A stretch of DNA of 16,949 bases, taken from contig CAYPXN010000004.1 of the NCBI GenBank assembly GCA_964414715.1, forward strand, positions 1 through 16,949. The letters run 5' to 3'. Both the position numbers and the translations under genes were made by a program. The stretch comes from CAYPXN01 sp964414715 (GTDB taxonomy: Bacteria; UBA10199; JADFYH01). This document shows positions 1 to 7,401 of the stretch, piece after piece (the first letter of the stretch is position 1; each line of letters starts with the position of its first letter). The notes under the pieces were generated by a model, which worked only from the letters and a program-made list of their open reading frames with translations, ran no database searches and was not told the origin of the DNA.

Positions 1-843
1 ATATTGAGTCCAAGTGCTGCTTTGAGATTTAGGTTTTAATTGAACAAGCTTTTTACGAAGATTATTAAGAATCATTTTTAAAACAAATTTAGCTTGTTCG
101 GGACTAGAAAAGAGTTTGGGTTGATACTGGACGGATGTTGATTCCTGTTTTCTTTTTCCTAACCATTGAGGGAGTGTGACAAGGCTAAAAAAACGAGGAA
201 GAAGCTTTTGAACGAAGTTAAGTTCTTTATATATCCGATCACTGGATATCCCATCCCTTGTAATAAGAAAAATTTCTTTTAAAGAGCTTCCTAAGTATTT
301 CTGGGCAAGCAAGGGTAAAATAAAATTTCTTATAAATTGGGCATAGGGTTTCCAGGTTCCGTCAAGCAGGTTTCTTTTTTCAAAGGAGAGTATGTCTACA
401 AAGCAAGGTGGATTTCCGTCAAAAAGAATATTGTATGGAGTTGCATCTTTCAGGGAATAACCAAAATCTAATGATTTTTCTGCAAGCTCTAAAGTTAATA
501 ATCCTGCTTCATAAAGCATGAGAGGTGACCATTCGTAGGGGTAGGAAGGAAACAAGATCCTGCGATGTTCTAAAATAATTCCTTCTGACATGAGGGGGAA
601 GTCTTTTGCAAAGGGAGTATTTTGGATGACCTCTTGAGTTTCTTTATTATCAAGAATTCTACTTTGGATTACTTTATTAGACTGAATCCATCCCTCAAAT
701 GGTTTTTGTTTGAGTAAAAATTGTATATCTTGGACTTGGTCGGGAAAAACACAGCGTAACGCACGTCCTTCTTCATTGATCCAGAAAAAACCGGAAGGAT
801 CCCTGAAGGAAACAGCGAAATCAGTCGGACGGAAATGAGTCAT
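1..843 (-). CDS. NoeA-like SAM-dependent methyltransferase, N-terminal part (runs off left edge)
   Basis: An open frame reads leftward from an ATG at 843 through 281 codons to base 1 with no stop, so the 3' part is missing. What is seen is an N-terminal region beginning MTHFRPTDFAVSFRDPSG, a PYEWSPLML stretch near residues 102-110, and a kinase-like pair of motifs: KDATPYNILFDG (132-143) and FVDILSFE (148-155). This order matches the leader region of proteins annotated as NoeA-like or class I SAM-dependent methyltransferases; in that family the Rossmann methyltransferase domain lies C-terminal, which here would be outside the window. The D-x-x-P-x-N and later Asp resemble the catalytic loop and metal-binding Asp of aminoglycoside-kinase-fold proteins, but activity as a kinase is not shown. 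The start sits 15 bases after the stop of the small gene at 859-1083, so the two are probably cotranscribed. No clear Shine-Dalgarno is seen. The gene is AT-rich compared with metK and ahcY. Family assignment is fairly sure; substrate is unknown. Confidence 0.75.
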   Translation of the reverse strand, partial: MTHFRPTDFAVSFRDPSGFFWINEEGRALRCVFPDQVQDIQFLLKQKPFEGWIQSNKVIQSRILDNKETQEVIQNTPFAKDFPLMSEGIILEHRRILFPSYPYEWSPLMLYEAGLLTLELAEKSLDFGYSLKDATPYNILFDGNPPCFVDILSFEKRNLLDGTWKPYAQFIRNFILPLLAQKYLGSSLKEIFLITRDGISSDRIYKELNFVQKLLPRFFSLVTLPQWLGKRKQESTSVQYQPKLFSSPEQAKFVLKMILNNLRKKLVQLKPKSQSSTWTQY

Positions 844-858
844 TGAGTTAAAGTATTT

Positions 859-1083
859 TTAAGGATTATCAATTTCTGAGAGTGAGTTTGAATCTTCTTT
901 GTTCTTCCAAAAGAAGATTTTTGCAAAGAAACGTCTGAAATGAAAAACTGCCCCAATGAATCCTGCAGCTAGCATTTGCATGAAAAAACTACCTGAGCCC
1001 GGGTCGATATACGCATGGGCATAAACGGGAATTAGTGAAATAAAAGTGAAAACTGCAATTGAAAATATCATTAATCTATACAT
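859..1083 (-). CDS. Small exported/membrane protein with AYIDPGSGS motif
   Basis: This is a 74-residue protein. Residues 1-24 form a hydrophobic signal-like segment ending in A-H-A, a plausible signal peptidase site, directly followed by the motif YIDPGSGSFFMQML. A second hydrophobic stretch covers about residues 33-49 and is followed by a basic segment (HFRRFFAKIFFWKNK), so the mature part could be a single-span protein with a cytoplasmic tail. Small proteins with a YIDPG(T/S)GS motif after the signal peptide are, as I recall, often encoded beside NoeA-type methyltransferases and sulfatase-like enzymes of glycan modification, which agrees with the next gene. The start has a GGGAG box nine bases upstream of the ATG. 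Function is unknown; an accessory or membrane-anchor role for the downstream methyltransferase is an inference. Confidence 0.75.
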   Translation of the reverse strand: MYRLMIFSIAVFTFISLIPVYAHAYIDPGSGSFFMQMLAAGFIGAVFHFRRFFAKIFFWKNKEDSNSLSEIDNP

Positions 1084-1173
1084 TTTTGAATTCTCCCAAA
1101 TTGCAAAAACATGAAATGAAGACCCTAGTAGTACTTAATTAGGATAAGCCAAAATAATTCGCACCTTTTTCTT

Positions 1174-1202
1174 ATAATAAAGACACCTATTTCAGATGAA
1201 AA
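1174..1202 (-). promoter_or_regulatory. Candidate sigma-70-type promoter for the leftward small-protein/methyltransferase pair
   Basis: On the minus strand a TTTTCA box (1197-1202) and a TATTAT box (1174-1179) are separated by 17 bases. These match the sigma-70 consensus at 4 of 6 and 5 of 6 positions. Transcription would start near 1167, giving a leader of about 84 bases before the ATG at 1083. The whole divergent gap (1084-1295) is AT-rich; a weaker plus-strand pair (TTGTTT at 1217, TTTAAA at 1240) could serve the large gene on the right. This is a pattern match only. Confidence 0.35.
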
Positions 1203-1295
1203 GATTTAGCAACTTATTGTTTCAACTTGCGATTATCCCTTTAAATCAATATGTAGTGGGGGCGTATTATTCATCCTTTCGAGGAGGCTTTTGCC

Positions 1296-4200
1296 ATGCG
1301 TAAATCATTCAAAACGGTTCTTCTGATAGCAGCGTGTGTCCTGTATTCTCTGTCTGCTTCTGCAAAATCAAATCCAGAAAATTATGCACAATGGATTAAC
1401 TATTTGGCAGCCCCTATTTGGGAGGTTTTAAAGCCGGATGTTGTTCAGCAAATGCTCATCCCTAATGGAGATGAAAGTAAGCCCTATGTTACGGTAGATG
1501 GTAGTCAGAAAAGCTCTTGGAATGATCGTATCAAACAGCGCAATGATTGGAAGCAACGCAATGTTTTTGAAAATATCAATATTGATAATATTTTGCGTCT
1601 GACCAATGACGAAAATGCAGATCATGTGTTTACCGTTTCGGATGGAAACCCTGGGCTGGATCCTACGCATCCCGATACCGCCTATGATCCCATGAATCAA
1701 CGTTATGTAGTGGTGTGGGAAGAAGAAACTTCTCCGGGTCATTTTGATATTCAGGCACAATTTAGAGATCGTAATGGAAGTCCCGTGGGTTCTCCGACGA
1801 CGATCAGCTCTGCTCGTACAACTCAAGGCTGTTTTTATGCCGCTTTTGATACCGATAACGGCGCAATTAGTACTCCTACCAATTGTCCCAAGGCTTCTGC
1901 ACCTACGGTTGCTTATAATAATGGTCGTTACCTGATAGCTTGGGAACTTCATGGCCGGGCAGATGTGGCACATAATTCGGATGCTTCCAATAACGATGCA
2001 GGTAAAAACTTCTCAAATATTATCGCGAAAGTGGTAAATGCCGATAACCTTACTCCTGCTTCACCTGCTTGGGCAGAAGGGATCATGATTTCTCGAGTAT
2101 GGATTGCATCCAATGTGGGAACTCCTGTTGCGAATGATGCTCAAGTACAAGCATGGGCGCAATCTACCCATCCTGATGTGGCTCCCAAGTTGGGCGCTGA
2201 CGGATTTGTGGTGACTTGGCAGAGCGATAAGGACTTTATTGGATGTGTGGATCCTGCACGACGTGCTTCTTCTTCAATTTTTGCACGCTACATTGATCAA
2301 AATTTTTCACCGACTGGAGGCGCTGCAAACAAACCTATTTTTGCGGTTTATACAGATCCTTCCACAGTGACTGCAACCTGTCCTACCTTAAACAATGTGA
2401 TGAAGGCTTCTTTGCCCCGTATTTCGTATAATAGCACCCGTTCAGACTTTGTGGTGGCATTTGAGTATGCGCGCGCGAGTGGTGCGACGAAAGGGGATAT
2501 TGCAGCAAAAAAAATCACCCTGAACAATGGTAATGATGCCACGGTTACAAACTCAATGGCAGGCGATGTGGTGGCCAATGCCGCTGAAGGAACTACTTAT
2601 CATAATCCTGATCTTGCCGCTTATGGACAAGACACACTTCTTGTTTATGACGATGCGAATAATATTTTTGCGAAGAAATTGAATGTAAATACAACTTCTG
2701 TGACGAGTAGCGGGGATGCTTCGAGTATTAATTTGGGTGCTGGTGGAGCAAAAACCGAGGCTCGTATTGGTGCTAATGTTGGGGTGGGGGGAGTGCGCAA
2801 TCCGACTTCAGCAGCCCCTCAAAGAGCCTTGTTGGCTTATCAGCAAGGTGGAGCCATGAAATGGGCTGTGATTGACGATTCGTTTATGGTCTTGCGAGGA
2901 CCGGGTACTGCATCGGGAATGACTTCCAACAATCACTTAGCGGAAGTGGCGAGCGACTTGAATAATTTCTTGATGGTGTGGGCTGGTACTCCCAACGGTA
3001 CGACGATTGAAAATGTGTTTGGTGCGGCTATTAATTCTCAGGATGATTTGGCAGCGCCTGTTTTGACAGCTCCCGCAGACAATGCAAGTCTTACCCAACT
3101 TTCGATCAACCTCACTTGGAATGCTGTGGCAGGAAGCGGAATTGTTTATGATGTTTATTTGGGAGTGGGAGGGGCTGCACCGATGGCAGTTTCTACCGGT
3201 CAAGCCGCAACGAATTTTACGGTGAATCCTTTAACTTGGGGGACTACTTATCAGTGGCGTGTTGTGGCTCGTGATTCTTTGGGAAGAAGTGGTACAAGTG
3301 CAACGCGTTCTTTCAGTACAATTGCAGCTTTACAAGCGCCTGTTTTAACAGCGCCTGCGAATGCAGGTTCTGTTGCAATGAATTCAGTGAACCTCACTTG
3401 GAATGCTGTAGCAGGAATGGGCATTGTGTATGATGTGTTTGACGGGGTTGCTGCTGTTCCAGGAGTGCCTAATGCGACAGGTATTGCAGCCACTAATTAT
3501 GCAGTGAATGGATTGACGAGCCAAACCTCACACCAATGGAAGGTGAGAGTACGTGACATGTATGGACGCTCTGCAGAAAGCGCAGTGTGGACCTATAATG
3601 TGGGTAACTTGAATATGCCTACAGCTCCTGTGTTAGATGCACAGCCCGCAGACAATGCCACTTGGGCGCCTACACGCCTCTACTTAAGCTGGGCAGCTTC
3701 TACCGACGCAGATGTGGGTGACACGGTAACTTATGATGTTTATTTTGAACAAGTAGCTGGGGCGATGGATCCTTTACCCGGAGGGGCAGTACCTTATCGC
3801 ACAGGTGTGTCAGACACACACTTTGTGATCCAGGCGTCTACAGATAATCGTGCTCAATATCAACCCAATGGAATGCATGCAGGTATGCAAACTTTTCTCG
3901 CACCGAATTCTCATTATGCTTGGAAAGTATGCGCCAATGACGGACGTAATAATCCAGCAGGTGTGACCTGTAGCCCCGTGAGACATTTTAATACGGATAA
4001 TAGTGTAGTGGGGTGGTGGAGATTTGATGAAAACCCTGTAGGACCTTTGTGCGCGGGTGCAGCGATGGGTTCTGGAAAAACGGTGTGTGATTATTCTGGG
4101 AATAACAACCACGGAGTTCCCAATGGTGGACCGGCATGGTTACCTCCTATGGCAGGCATCCTCGGCGGCGCCTTGCAATTTGATGGGGTGAATGCTTCGG

Positions 4201-4736
4201 TTTTAGTTGACCATAGTCCGACTTTGGCTTTTGCCGGAGGTTCTTCGATAGGTATTGAAACAAGATTAAATAGTTTATCTTTTGTTTCAGATCCTAATAA
4301 CCCTTTTATTGTTACAAAAGGAAGTAACTCCTCATATCATGGTAATTACAGTCTTATTATTAAGTCATCAAATAATAGACCTTTATTTTCTTATACTTCA
4401 ACTACGAGTGTTTCAATATTGCCTACTTATTTTAGTAATGTGCCTGTACCCACTGGAATGTGGAGTCATGTTATTACTACATATACTTTTGCGAATCCTC
4501 TTTCTATGAAAATGAATTTAAATGGGAGTATAACGGGAGGAACGTGGTCTAATGCAGATGGGAGCTTGACAGCAAATGGGTCTGAAAATCCTTTGGTAGA
4601 AAATACTGCTTTGAGATTTGGTCAACGGTCCTTATTTTCTCAAAACCATTATAATGGAACACTTGATGAAGTAATTATTTATAACTCCTATTTAAGCGAT
4701 CAATTTTTATTAAATGAGTTTTTAACTAGTAATTAG
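1296..4736 (+). CDS. Large secreted mosaic protein: propeller-like repeats, three FN3 domains, LamG domain
   Basis: This is a 1146-residue protein with a clear signal peptide (residues 1-23, ending S-A-S-A). Residues ~120-580 carry about seven related blades, each with a 'P-x-(I/V/L)-A-Y ... F/Y-(V/L)-(V/L)-x-(W/F/Y)' pattern, for example HPDTAYDPMNQRYVVVWEEE (about 125), APTVAYNNGRYLIAW (202), HPDVAPKLGADGFVVTWQ (292), SLPRISYNSTRSDFVVAF (372) and ending VASDLNNFLMVW (about 548). This suggests a beta-propeller, though I cannot prove the fold. Fibronectin type III domains follow at 587-680, 681-770 and 777-900, each beginning A-P-V-L. A concanavalin-like LamG domain runs from VGWWRFDE (904) to LDEVIIYNSYLS near the end. 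No sorting signal or transmembrane anchor is visible at the C-terminus, so it may be released or held by partners; LamG and FN3 imply glycan or protein binding outside the cell. The start has a strong GAGGAGG box eight bases before the ATG. The last ~160 codons are much more AT-rich than the rest. No enzyme motif is seen. Confidence 0.85.
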   Translation: MRKSFKTVLLIAACVLYSLSASAKSNPENYAQWINYLAAPIWEVLKPDVVQQMLIPNGDESKPYVTVDGSQKSSWNDRIKQRNDWKQRNVFENINIDNILRLTNDENADHVFTVSDGNPGLDPTHPDTAYDPMNQRYVVVWEEETSPGHFDIQAQFRDRNGSPVGSPTTISSARTTQGCFYAAFDTDNGAISTPTNCPKASAPTVAYNNGRYLIAWELHGRADVAHNSDASNNDAGKNFSNIIAKVVNADNLTPASPAWAEGIMISRVWIASNVGTPVANDAQVQAWAQSTHPDVAPKLGADGFVVTWQSDKDFIGCVDPARRASSSIFARYIDQNFSPTGGAANKPIFAVYTDPSTVTATCPTLNNVMKASLPRISYNSTRSDFVVAFEYARASGATKGDIAAKKITLNNGNDATVTNSMAGDVVANAAEGTTYHNPDLAAYGQDTLLVYDDANNIFAKKLNVNTTSVTSSGDASSINLGAGGAKTEARIGANVGVGGVRNPTSAAPQRALLAYQQGGAMKWAVIDDSFMVLRGPGTASGMTSNNHLAEVASDLNNFLMVWAGTPNGTTIENVFGAAINSQDDLAAPVLTAPADNASLTQLSINLTWNAVAGSGIVYDVYLGVGGAAPMAVSTGQAATNFTVNPLTWGTTYQWRVVARDSLGRSGTSATRSFSTIAALQAPVLTAPANAGSVAMNSVNLTWNAVAGMGIVYDVFDGVAAVPGVPNATGIAATNYAVNGLTSQTSHQWKVRVRDMYGRSAESAVWTYNVGNLNMPTAPVLDAQPADNATWAPTRLYLSWAASTDADVGDTVTYDVYFEQVAGAMDPLPGGAVPYRTGVSDTHFVIQASTDNRAQYQPNGMHAGMQTFLAPNSHYAWKVCANDGRNNPAGVTCSPVRHFNTDNSVVGWWRFDENPVGPLCAGAAMGSGKTVCDYSGNNNHGVPNGGPAWLPPMAGILGGALQFDGVNASVLVDHSPTLAFAGGSSIGIETRLNSLSFVSDPNNPFIVTKGSNSSYHGNYSLIIKSSNNRPLFSYTSTTSVSILPTYFSNVPVPTGMWSHVITTYTFANPLSMKMNLNGSITGGTWSNADGSLTANGSENPLVENTALRFGQRSLFSQNHYNGTLDEVIIYNSYLSDQFLLNEFLTSN
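3054..3617 (+). repeat. Tandem 282-bp duplication encoding two fibronectin III domains
   Basis: Two copies of a 94-codon unit start at 3054 and 3336. The start segment GCGCCTGTTTT(G/A)ACAGC and the internal segment AACCTCACTTGGAATGCTGT (at 3108 and 3390, exactly 282 bases apart) are nearly or fully identical at DNA level, and the translated 'NLTWNAVAG..IVYDV' core is shared. The intervening codons differ, so the duplication is not brand new. A third, more distant unit begins at 3624. Confidence 0.7.
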
Positions 4737-4758
4737 ACGTTATTTTCTCGACGTTTTT
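4736..4758 (+). terminator. Weak hairpin plus T-run after the surface-protein gene
   Basis: GACGTT (4736-4741) and GACGTT (4750-4755) can pair through ACGT/ACGT plus two G-U pairs around an eight-base loop, followed by a T-rich run. The stem is short and the signal weak. The gap to metK is only 58 bases, so some readthrough into metK is possible. Confidence 0.25.
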
Positions 4759-4794
4759 ATATTTTGTTTGTATGAAAAAACAAGGAGAAAAGTT

Positions 4795-5964
4795 GTGGCT
4801 CAAGTACGTCATTTTTTTACGAGTGAATCTGTGACTGAAGGACATCCCGATAAAATTGCGGATCGGATTTCAGATTCAGTTCTCGATGCGATTTTAAAAC
4901 AAGATCCCAAGGCCCGTGTAGCTTGCGAGACCCTGATTACGACAGGTTTTGCTTTGATTTCGGGTGAAATTACCACGAATGCTCAAGTTGATTATACCGA
5001 TATTGCCCGCAACGCGATCAAGGATATTGGCTATGATGAGAGTGCCAAGGGTTTTGATTACAATACCTGCGGTATTTTGCTTTCGATTGACAAGCAATCC
5101 CCCGACATTTCGATGGGCGTGACCGAAGGGGAAGGTCTTTATAAAGAACAAGGCGCGGGAGATCAGGGCTTGATGTTTGGTTTTGCCTGCAATGAAACTC
5201 CGGAATTAATGCCCATGCCCATTTGTTTTGCCCATCGTATTACCCAGCGTTTGTCTGAAGTTCGCAAGAATGGAACTCTCAAGTTTTTGAGACCCGATGG
5301 TAAGTCCCAAGTAACGGTTGAGTATGAAGGTAGCAAACCTGTTCGAGTGGATACAGTGGTGGTTTCCACTCAGCATAATCCGGAAGTATCTCATGAGGAA
5401 TTGAAACAGGCGATTATTGAAGAGGTGATCAAAAAATCGATTCCTGCAAATTTGCTGGATGAAAAGACCCGTTATTTGGTGAATCCCACAGGCCGTTTTG
5501 TGGTGGGAGGACCTCAAGGGGATTGTGGTTTGACCGGACGTAAAATTATCGTGGATACTTACGGTGGAATGGGTCGTCATGGTGGGGGCGCTTTCTCCGG
5601 GAAAGATCCCACAAAAGTGGATCGTTCTGCCTGTTACATGGCTCGCTATGTGGCAAAGAACGTGGTGGCTTCGGGAGCTGCGGAGCGCTGTGAAGTTCAG
5701 GTGGCCTATGCCATTGGTTATCCGGAACCCGTGAGTGTATTTGTAGATACCTTTGGAACTGAGAAGGTTTCTGCAGAAAAGATTGTGGCTGCTATTCGTG
5801 AACATTTTCCCTTAACCCCTTCCGGGATTATTCAGGCATTGGATTTACGTCGTCCGATTTATACCAAAACTGCGGCGTACGGTCATTTTGGCCGCAACGA
5901 GCCGGAATTTAGCTGGGAAAAAACCGATAAGGCTGCAGCGTTGAAGAAATCTTTAGGATTATAA
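4795..5964 (+). CDS. metK: S-adenosylmethionine synthetase
   Basis: The enzyme makes S-adenosylmethionine from methionine and ATP, releasing phosphate and pyrophosphate, in the cytoplasm. I chose the GTG at 4795, giving 389 residues, because AAGGAG (4782-4787) lies seven bases upstream and the protein then begins VAQVRHFFTSESVTEGHPDK, the normal family N-terminus. A longer frame from a TTG at 4768 would start upstream of that ribosome site and is unlikely. Visible motifs are GHPDK (16-20, ATP binding), QSPDI, the first family signature GAGDQG (120-125), GGPQGDCGLTGRK, and the second signature GGGAFSGKD (263-271, phosphate-binding loop). Length and all catalytic motifs are normal. It is followed at 6088 by ahcY, which removes the product inhibitor left by SAM-dependent methylation, so the two form a methyl-cycle pair. 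Confidence 0.97.
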   Translation: MAQVRHFFTSESVTEGHPDKIADRISDSVLDAILKQDPKARVACETLITTGFALISGEITTNAQVDYTDIARNAIKDIGYDESAKGFDYNTCGILLSIDKQSPDISMGVTEGEGLYKEQGAGDQGLMFGFACNETPELMPMPICFAHRITQRLSEVRKNGTLKFLRPDGKSQVTVEYEGSKPVRVDTVVVSTQHNPEVSHEELKQAIIEEVIKKSIPANLLDEKTRYLVNPTGRFVVGGPQGDCGLTGRKIIVDTYGGMGRHGGGAFSGKDPTKVDRSACYMARYVAKNVVASGAAERCEVQVAYAIGYPEPVSVFVDTFGTEKVSAEKIVAAIREHFPLTPSGIIQALDLRRPIYTKTAAYGHFGRNEPEFSWEKTDKAAALKKSLGL

Positions 5965-5972
5965 CCTTAATT

Positions 5973-6074
5973 CCCCCTCTTAAGAATCAGAGGGGGTTAG
6001 GGGGCGTTGTGAATAGAGAGTGCAATCAAGGCTCACAACTCCTCCCATCCTCCTCTTAATCTTAAGAGGAGGGG
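5973..6074. repeat. MITE-like imperfect palindrome between metK and ahcY
   Basis: The two halves are imperfect inverted copies of about 40 bases: 5973-6012 (CCCCCTCTTAAG ... GCGTTGTGA) and 6033-6074 (TCACAACTCC ... TTAAGAGGAGGGG), separated by a 20-base centre (6013-6032). Each half also contains its own small hairpin: CCCCCTCT/AGAGGGGG (5973-5980 with 5989-5996, loop of 8) and a perfect 11-bp CCTCCTCTTAA/TTAAGAGGAGG (6049-6059 with 6062-6072). This nested design, with no coding capacity, is typical of small non-autonomous palindromic elements found between bacterial genes. It ends 14 bases before the ahcY start, so the AGGAGG that could serve as Shine-Dalgarno is inside the right-hand hairpin. 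No T-run follows, so it is not a standard intrinsic terminator. Confidence 0.65.
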
Positions 6075-6087
6075 AAAGAAAAAGCTA

Positions 6088-7401
6088 ATGTCTTCCCAAA
6101 ATGTTTCTAAACTTTCCGATCATGATTACAAAGTTGCTGATTTGAATCTCGCCGAATGGGGTCGTAAAGAAATCGAGCTTGCTGAGATTGAAATGCCGGG
6201 TTTGATGGCCGTGCGTGAAAAATATAAAAAGACCCAGCCTTTAAAAGGTGCGCGCATTGTGGGTTGTTTGCATATGACGATTCAAACGGCAGTGCTTATT
6301 GAAACTTTAGTGGAACTGGGTGCTCAGGTGCGTTGGTCTTCCTGCAATATTTTTTCAACTCAAGATCATGCGGCAGCAGCCATTGCCAAAGCCGGGATTC
6401 CTGTTTTTGCCTGGAAAGGCGAAACGGAAGAAGAGTATTGGTGGTGTGTGGAACAGAGCTTAAAGTTTGCGGATGGCCCCAATATGTTGCTTGATGATGG
6501 GGGAGATCTCACTCAGCTCGTTCATGAAAAGCATCCTGAGCTTTTGAAAAATATCAAAGGTGTGAGTGAAGAAACCACCACCGGCGTTCATGCACTTTAT
6601 AAAATGTTGGAAAAGGGTGAACTGAAAATTCCTGCGATCAACGTGAATGATTCAGTGACGAAATCAAAGTTTGATAATTTATACGGTTGCCGAGAATCGC
6701 TGGCCGATGGAATCAAGCGTGCGACGGATATTATGGTCGCCGGTAAAGTTGTGGTGGTAGCGGGTTACGGCGATGTGGGTAAAGGTTGTGCTCAGGCGAT
6801 GCACGGTTTGGGTGCTCGCGTGATCGTAACAGAAATCGATCCGATTTGTGCGCTTCAAGCGGCGATGGCCGGTTATCAAGTGACCACGATGGATGAAGCC
6901 TGTAAGGTGGGCGATATTTTCGTGACGACCACCGGTTGCAAGGACATTATTCGCATTGATCATTTGGAAAAAATGAAGAACTCCGCGATTGTCTGCAATA
7001 TTGGTCACTTTGATGTGGAAATTCAGGTGGCCCAGCTCAATGCCTATAAAGGAATCCAAAAGACTGAAATCAAGCCTCAAGTGGATAAATACACTTTCCC
7101 TGACGGACATTCGATTATTCTTTTGGCGGAAGGTCGTTTGGTGAATTTGGGTTGTGCAACAGGACATCCTTCTTTTGTGATGTCGAATTCTTTCACGAAC
7201 CAAGTCCTCGCTCAAATCGCCCTCTTTACCCAGAAGCATGAAGTGGGTGTGACCGTGCTTCCCAAAATTTTGGATGAAGAAGTTGCTCGATTACATTTGG
7301 AAAAGTTAGGCGTAAAGCTCGAAAAGCTTTCTCCCGAACAAGCGAAGTATTTGGGTGTGGACGTAAACGGACCTTATAAACCCGATTATTATCGATATTA
7401 A
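6088..7401 (+). CDS. ahcY: Adenosylhomocysteinase (SAH hydrolase)
   Basis: The enzyme reversibly splits S-adenosylhomocysteine to adenosine and homocysteine using tightly bound NAD, and removes the inhibitor made by methyltransferases. The 437-residue protein has the expected substrate-domain motifs (GCLHMTIQTAVLIETL, WSSCNIFSTQDHAAAAI, DDGGDLT, EETTTGVHALYKM, NVNDSVTKSKFDN), the NAD loop GYGDVGKG (226-233), NIGHFD, LAEGRLVNLGCATGHPSFVM and the C-terminal YYRY tail that reaches into the neighbouring subunit's NAD site. Its length fits the class without the ~40-residue insertion found in many bacterial homologues. The start ATG has purine-rich sequence upstream (AGGAGGGGAAAG), but the best Shine-Dalgarno match lies 15 bases away and within a hairpin. 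The stop codon overlaps the stop of the convergent radical SAM gene by a shared TTAA. Confidence 0.97.
   Translation: MSSQNVSKLSDHDYKVADLNLAEWGRKEIELAEIEMPGLMAVREKYKKTQPLKGARIVGCLHMTIQTAVLIETLVELGAQVRWSSCNIFSTQDHAAAAIAKAGIPVFAWKGETEEEYWWCVEQSLKFADGPNMLLDDGGDLTQLVHEKHPELLKNIKGVSEETTTGVHALYKMLEKGELKIPAINVNDSVTKSKFDNLYGCRESLADGIKRATDIMVAGKVVVVAGYGDVGKGCAQAMHGLGARVIVTEIDPICALQAAMAGYQVTTMDEACKVGDIFVTTTGCKDIIRIDHLEKMKNSAIVCNIGHFDVEIQVAQLNAYKGIQKTEIKPQVDKYTFPDGHSIILLAEGRLVNLGCATGHPSFVMSNSFTNQVLAQIALFTQKHEVGVTVLPKILDEEVARLHLEKLGVKLEKLSPEQAKYLGVDVNGPYKPDYYRY

Noticed and set aside
4768..4794. Longer metK starting with TTG at 4768
   Set aside because: It would start upstream of the AAGGAG ribosome site and add nine residues (YEKTRRK-like) not usual in the family; the GTG at 4795 has ideal spacing.
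5206..5805. 199-residue minus-strand frame inside metK
   Set aside because: Shadow frame of a well-conserved gene; no motif or start signal.
6001..6087. SAH riboswitch in the ahcY leader
   Set aside because: The leader is a nested palindrome with AT-rich hairpin loops; I do not see the conserved core and pseudoknot arrangement of known SAH riboswitches, and the inverted-repeat design is explained by a repeat element.
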